Positions 62,289 through 64,000 of a DNA stretch of 64,000 nucleotides are shown piece after piece (within the stretch, counting starts at the first letter, position 1; the number at the start of each line of letters is the position of its first letter). The position numbers were made by a program, and so were the translations under genes. The notes beneath the pieces are model-generated. The model did no database searches, was not told the DNA's origin, and saw only the letters and a program-made list of their open reading frames with translations. Source of the DNA: Ariolimax columbianus (Eukaryota > Mollusca > Gastropoda > Stylommatophora > Arionidae); the NCBI GenBank assembly GCA_036924085.1, contig JAVGWX010000025.1, positions 28,752,450 to 28,816,449 on the forward strand, read 5' to 3'.

Positions 62289-62486
62289 ATGCCCATGCTA
62301 CAACCACATTTTCTAGCAACCATGCTGCTGTTACCAGCTGCATTTCTCACTATTCTGACGCTAGCCCCGTCTGTTGTGGGCCATGGCCGACTGATGGACC
62401 CACCAGCCCGAAACAGCATGTGGAGACTTGGTTTCCCCAACCCGGTCAACTACAACGACAATGAGCTTTACTGTGGAGGCCGTATG
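62289..62486 (+). CDS. AA15-type lytic polysaccharide monooxygenase, exon 1
   Basis: The first 66 codons of a secreted copper enzyme that cleaves chitin or cellulose oxidatively. Residues 1-31 form a signal peptide (hydrophobic MLLLPAAFLTILTLAPSVVG at 12-31). The mature chain starts with His32, which in LPMOs is the N-terminal ligand of the copper histidine brace. HGRLMDPPARNSMWRLGF followed by NPVNYNDNELYCGG is the conserved opening of AA15 enzymes of arthropods and molluscs, including the first disulfide Cys (C62). The exon ends after RM at a consensus donor, ATG followed by GTAAGT (62487), in phase 0. ATGs at 62289, 62295 and 62322 are all possible starts; cleavage is unaffected. The second copper His and the catalytic tyrosine or phenylalanine lie in later exons, not seen by 64000. 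Confidence 0.88.
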
Positions 62487-62529
62487 GTAAGTAACTGCGG
62501 CACGAGCAAAGGATTAGGGTTATCATTCA

Positions 62530-62690
62530 TTAGCTCTGTCTGTCTTGTCAGATGATAGTAAATTGTGATTGGCTCTGCCCGTCTTGTCAGACGATATTTA
62601 GTTGTGCTTGGCTCTGTCCATCTTGTCAGACGATAGTTAGTTGTGCTTGGCTCTGTCCGTCTTGTCAGAAGATATTAAGTTGTGCTATGA
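62530..62690. repeat. 42-bp array in the LPMO intron
   Basis: Four units of GCTCTGTCCGTCTTGTCAGA, CGATAGTTAGTTGTGCTTG. The inverse of the two units at 58735-58835. Confidence 0.88.
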
Positions 62691-62734
62691 AAAGGTATGT
62701 AACTACAGTTCATGACGGTAACGAATGTGACCCG

Positions 62735-63090
62735 TAAGACCAATCCGGGCAGAGAAGCATCTTTCACAGTGTCAGGACCTTTTGCGGCATCGCATGATGT
62801 GGCGTGTCTTCTCAAACTCTTGAGTCGTTAGTCTATCTGCAATCAGTACCTCCTTTGTCTGTATTCCACTTTTAATCATGCCCCTCCATGTAACACGATC
62901 CATGGTGTCCTGTTCCTATGATTCCACATCGATGCCTGCGTCATTCATATCTCGCTTGCACACATTCTTGTACCGAAGTAGTGGCCGGCCCTGAGACCTT
63001 TTCCCCAAATGTAATTCCCCATAGAGAAGATATTTTAGTATTCTGCCATCATCTATCCTCCGAGTGTGTCCCAGCCAGCGGAGCCTTCGA
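62735..63090 (-). mobile_element. LINE C-terminal fragment in the LPMO intron
   Basis: Reverse strand: HRRLRWLGHTRRIDDGRILK, YLLYGELHLGKRSQGRPLLR, YKNVCKRDMNDAGIDVES, a stop, DTMDRVTWRGMIKSGIQTKE. Typical polyprotein C terminus with one stop. The terminal finger region is incomplete (HCERC). Confidence 0.82.
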
Positions 63091-63092
63091 TG

Positions 63093-63345
63093 ACTCGTAG
63101 TTTACAGCTTGACTGCGATATTTGCACCTTTCAGTCCAACACATCCGACTTCAACAAGCATTATTTGAGTACCGGGTAAACATTCCCTCTTCGATCCCTT
63201 CTCCTTAGCCAGTCTGCCCTGCTGCAGCCTGTTATCCAGGATCACCTCGTGGAGGTGTAGAAGGGTCTTGACAGCTCTGGTTCGCTGGCCCTGATGCTGG
63301 CAGTCAGCTATGGGTCGCTGACCACTGCAGCTCATCTCAGGTCTG
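63093..63345 (-). mobile_element. Family A copy in the LPMO intron
   Basis: GTAGTTTACAGCTTGACTGC, GATATTTGCACCTTTCAGTC, the GAGTACCGGGTAAACATTCC part and CCTGCTGCAGCCTGTTATCC to GGGTCGCTGACCACTGCAGC, reverse orientation. The (GAA)n tail is missing, so the copy is cut at that end. Confidence 0.88.
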
Positions 63346-63399
63346 ATCTCTACTACCCAGCGATTCGGGGAAATAGTAATAGTAAAAAAAGTATAGTAG

Positions 63400-63952
63400 C
63401 CCCCTTTCAGTCATGTCTGACTATAGTAGACCCCTTTCAGTCATGTCTGACTATAGTAGACCCCTTTCAGTCATGTCTGACTTTAGTAGACCCCTTTCAG
63501 TCATGTCTGACTATAGTAGACCCCTTTCAGTCATGTCTGACTATAGTAGACCCCTTTCAGTCATGTCTGACTATAGTAGACCCCTTTCAGTCATGTCTGA
63601 CTATAGTAGACCCCTTTCAGTCATGTCTGACTTTAGTAGACCCCTTTCAGTCATGTCTGACTATAGTAGACCCCTTTCAGTCATGTCTGACTATAGTAGA
63701 CCCCTTTCAGTCATGTCTGACTATAGTAGACCCCTTTCAGTCATGTCTGACTATAGTAGACCCCTTTCAGTCATGTCTGACTATAGTAGCCCCCTTTCAG
63801 TCATGTCTGACTATAGTAGACCCCTTTCAGTCATGTCTGACTATAGTAGACCCCTTTCAGTCATGTCTGACTATAGTAGACCCCTTTCAGTCATGTCTGA
63901 CTTTAGTAGCCCCTTTCAGTCATGTCTGACTTTAGTAGCCCCTTTCAGTCAT
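63400..63952. repeat. 30-bp minisatellite
   Basis: About 18 near-identical units of GACTATAGTAGACCCCTTTC plus AGTCATGTCT, with GACTTTAG and TAGCCCC variants. Open frames of 188 and 211 codons are by-products. TCATGTCTGACTA holds a short near-palindrome. Confidence 0.95.
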
Positions 63953-64000
63953 GACTGCGATCTTGAAGTGAACCAATAGAATTGGTTTTCTTTCTCCTTC

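Noticed and set aside
63294..63979. Frames of 211 and 188 codons at the right edge as LPMO exons
   Set aside because: They are the 30-bp array (PFQSCLTIVD and SVMSDYSRPL) read in two frames, with no LPMO motif.

Overview
This is a window of a metazoan nuclear genome. The evidence is a spliced gene with a canonical acceptor, the first exon of an AA15-type lytic polysaccharide monooxygenase, tRNA-derived SINEs, several kinds of non-LTR retrotransposon, and mariner and piggyBac remnants. The LPMO family and the retroelement style (RNase H LINEs, LINEs ending in a C2H2 finger, (TTAAG)n-tailed CR1-like LINEs) suggest a lophotrochozoan, perhaps a gastropod mollusc. That assignment is an inference. 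No rRNA, functional tRNA, CRISPR or bacterial-type operon is visible.

Host coding sequence is sparse and lies at the two edges. At 328-2322 (+) there is one long exon (664 residues) of an unrecognised, mostly disordered protein. At 62289-62486 (+) there is exon 1 of a secreted copper LPMO: signal peptide, then mature His1, ending at a GTAAGT donor. A possible 75-residue secreted peptide at 52303-52530 is much weaker.

The rest is repeats. By rough addition of my listed spans, tandem arrays (units 18 to about 139 bp, plus GA-rich and GGTTG-type simple repeats) fill about 22 kb. They include a 6.5-kb T-poor GA block at 38325-44830 and a 1-kb GGTTG array at 30740-31775. Most long open frames are by-products of these arrays and are not listed as genes. 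Between the arrays lie 5'-truncated LINE ends: RNase H LINEs with (GAA)n tails (4640, 10378, 16590, 21440, 35640, 49565, 60480), a CR1-like family with a TTAAG tail (1, 23500, 28440, 36745, 46140, 51310, 53215), LINEs with a C-terminal C2H2 finger (19740, 31795, 35340, 55490, 57005) and others with RGRP-type C termini (6140, 22985, 46600, 54466, 57750, 59190). A dispersed repeat here called family A matches the 3' end of the RNase H LINE at 49565-50225 and recurs at least 12 times. Family B recurs five times.

The most interesting pattern links these two parts: many arrays arose inside transposon sequence. A 46-bp array interrupts the RNase H domain in two LINE copies 44 kb apart with matching boundaries. 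A 39-bp (13-codon) array of about 29 units sits in frame in a LINE ORF that stays open for 491 codons. An 89-bp and a 33-bp array lie in the 3' coding ends of two other LINEs. Three of five family B copies carry an array at about the same internal place. This suggests that LINE 3' sequences are recurrent birthplaces of minisatellites in this genome.
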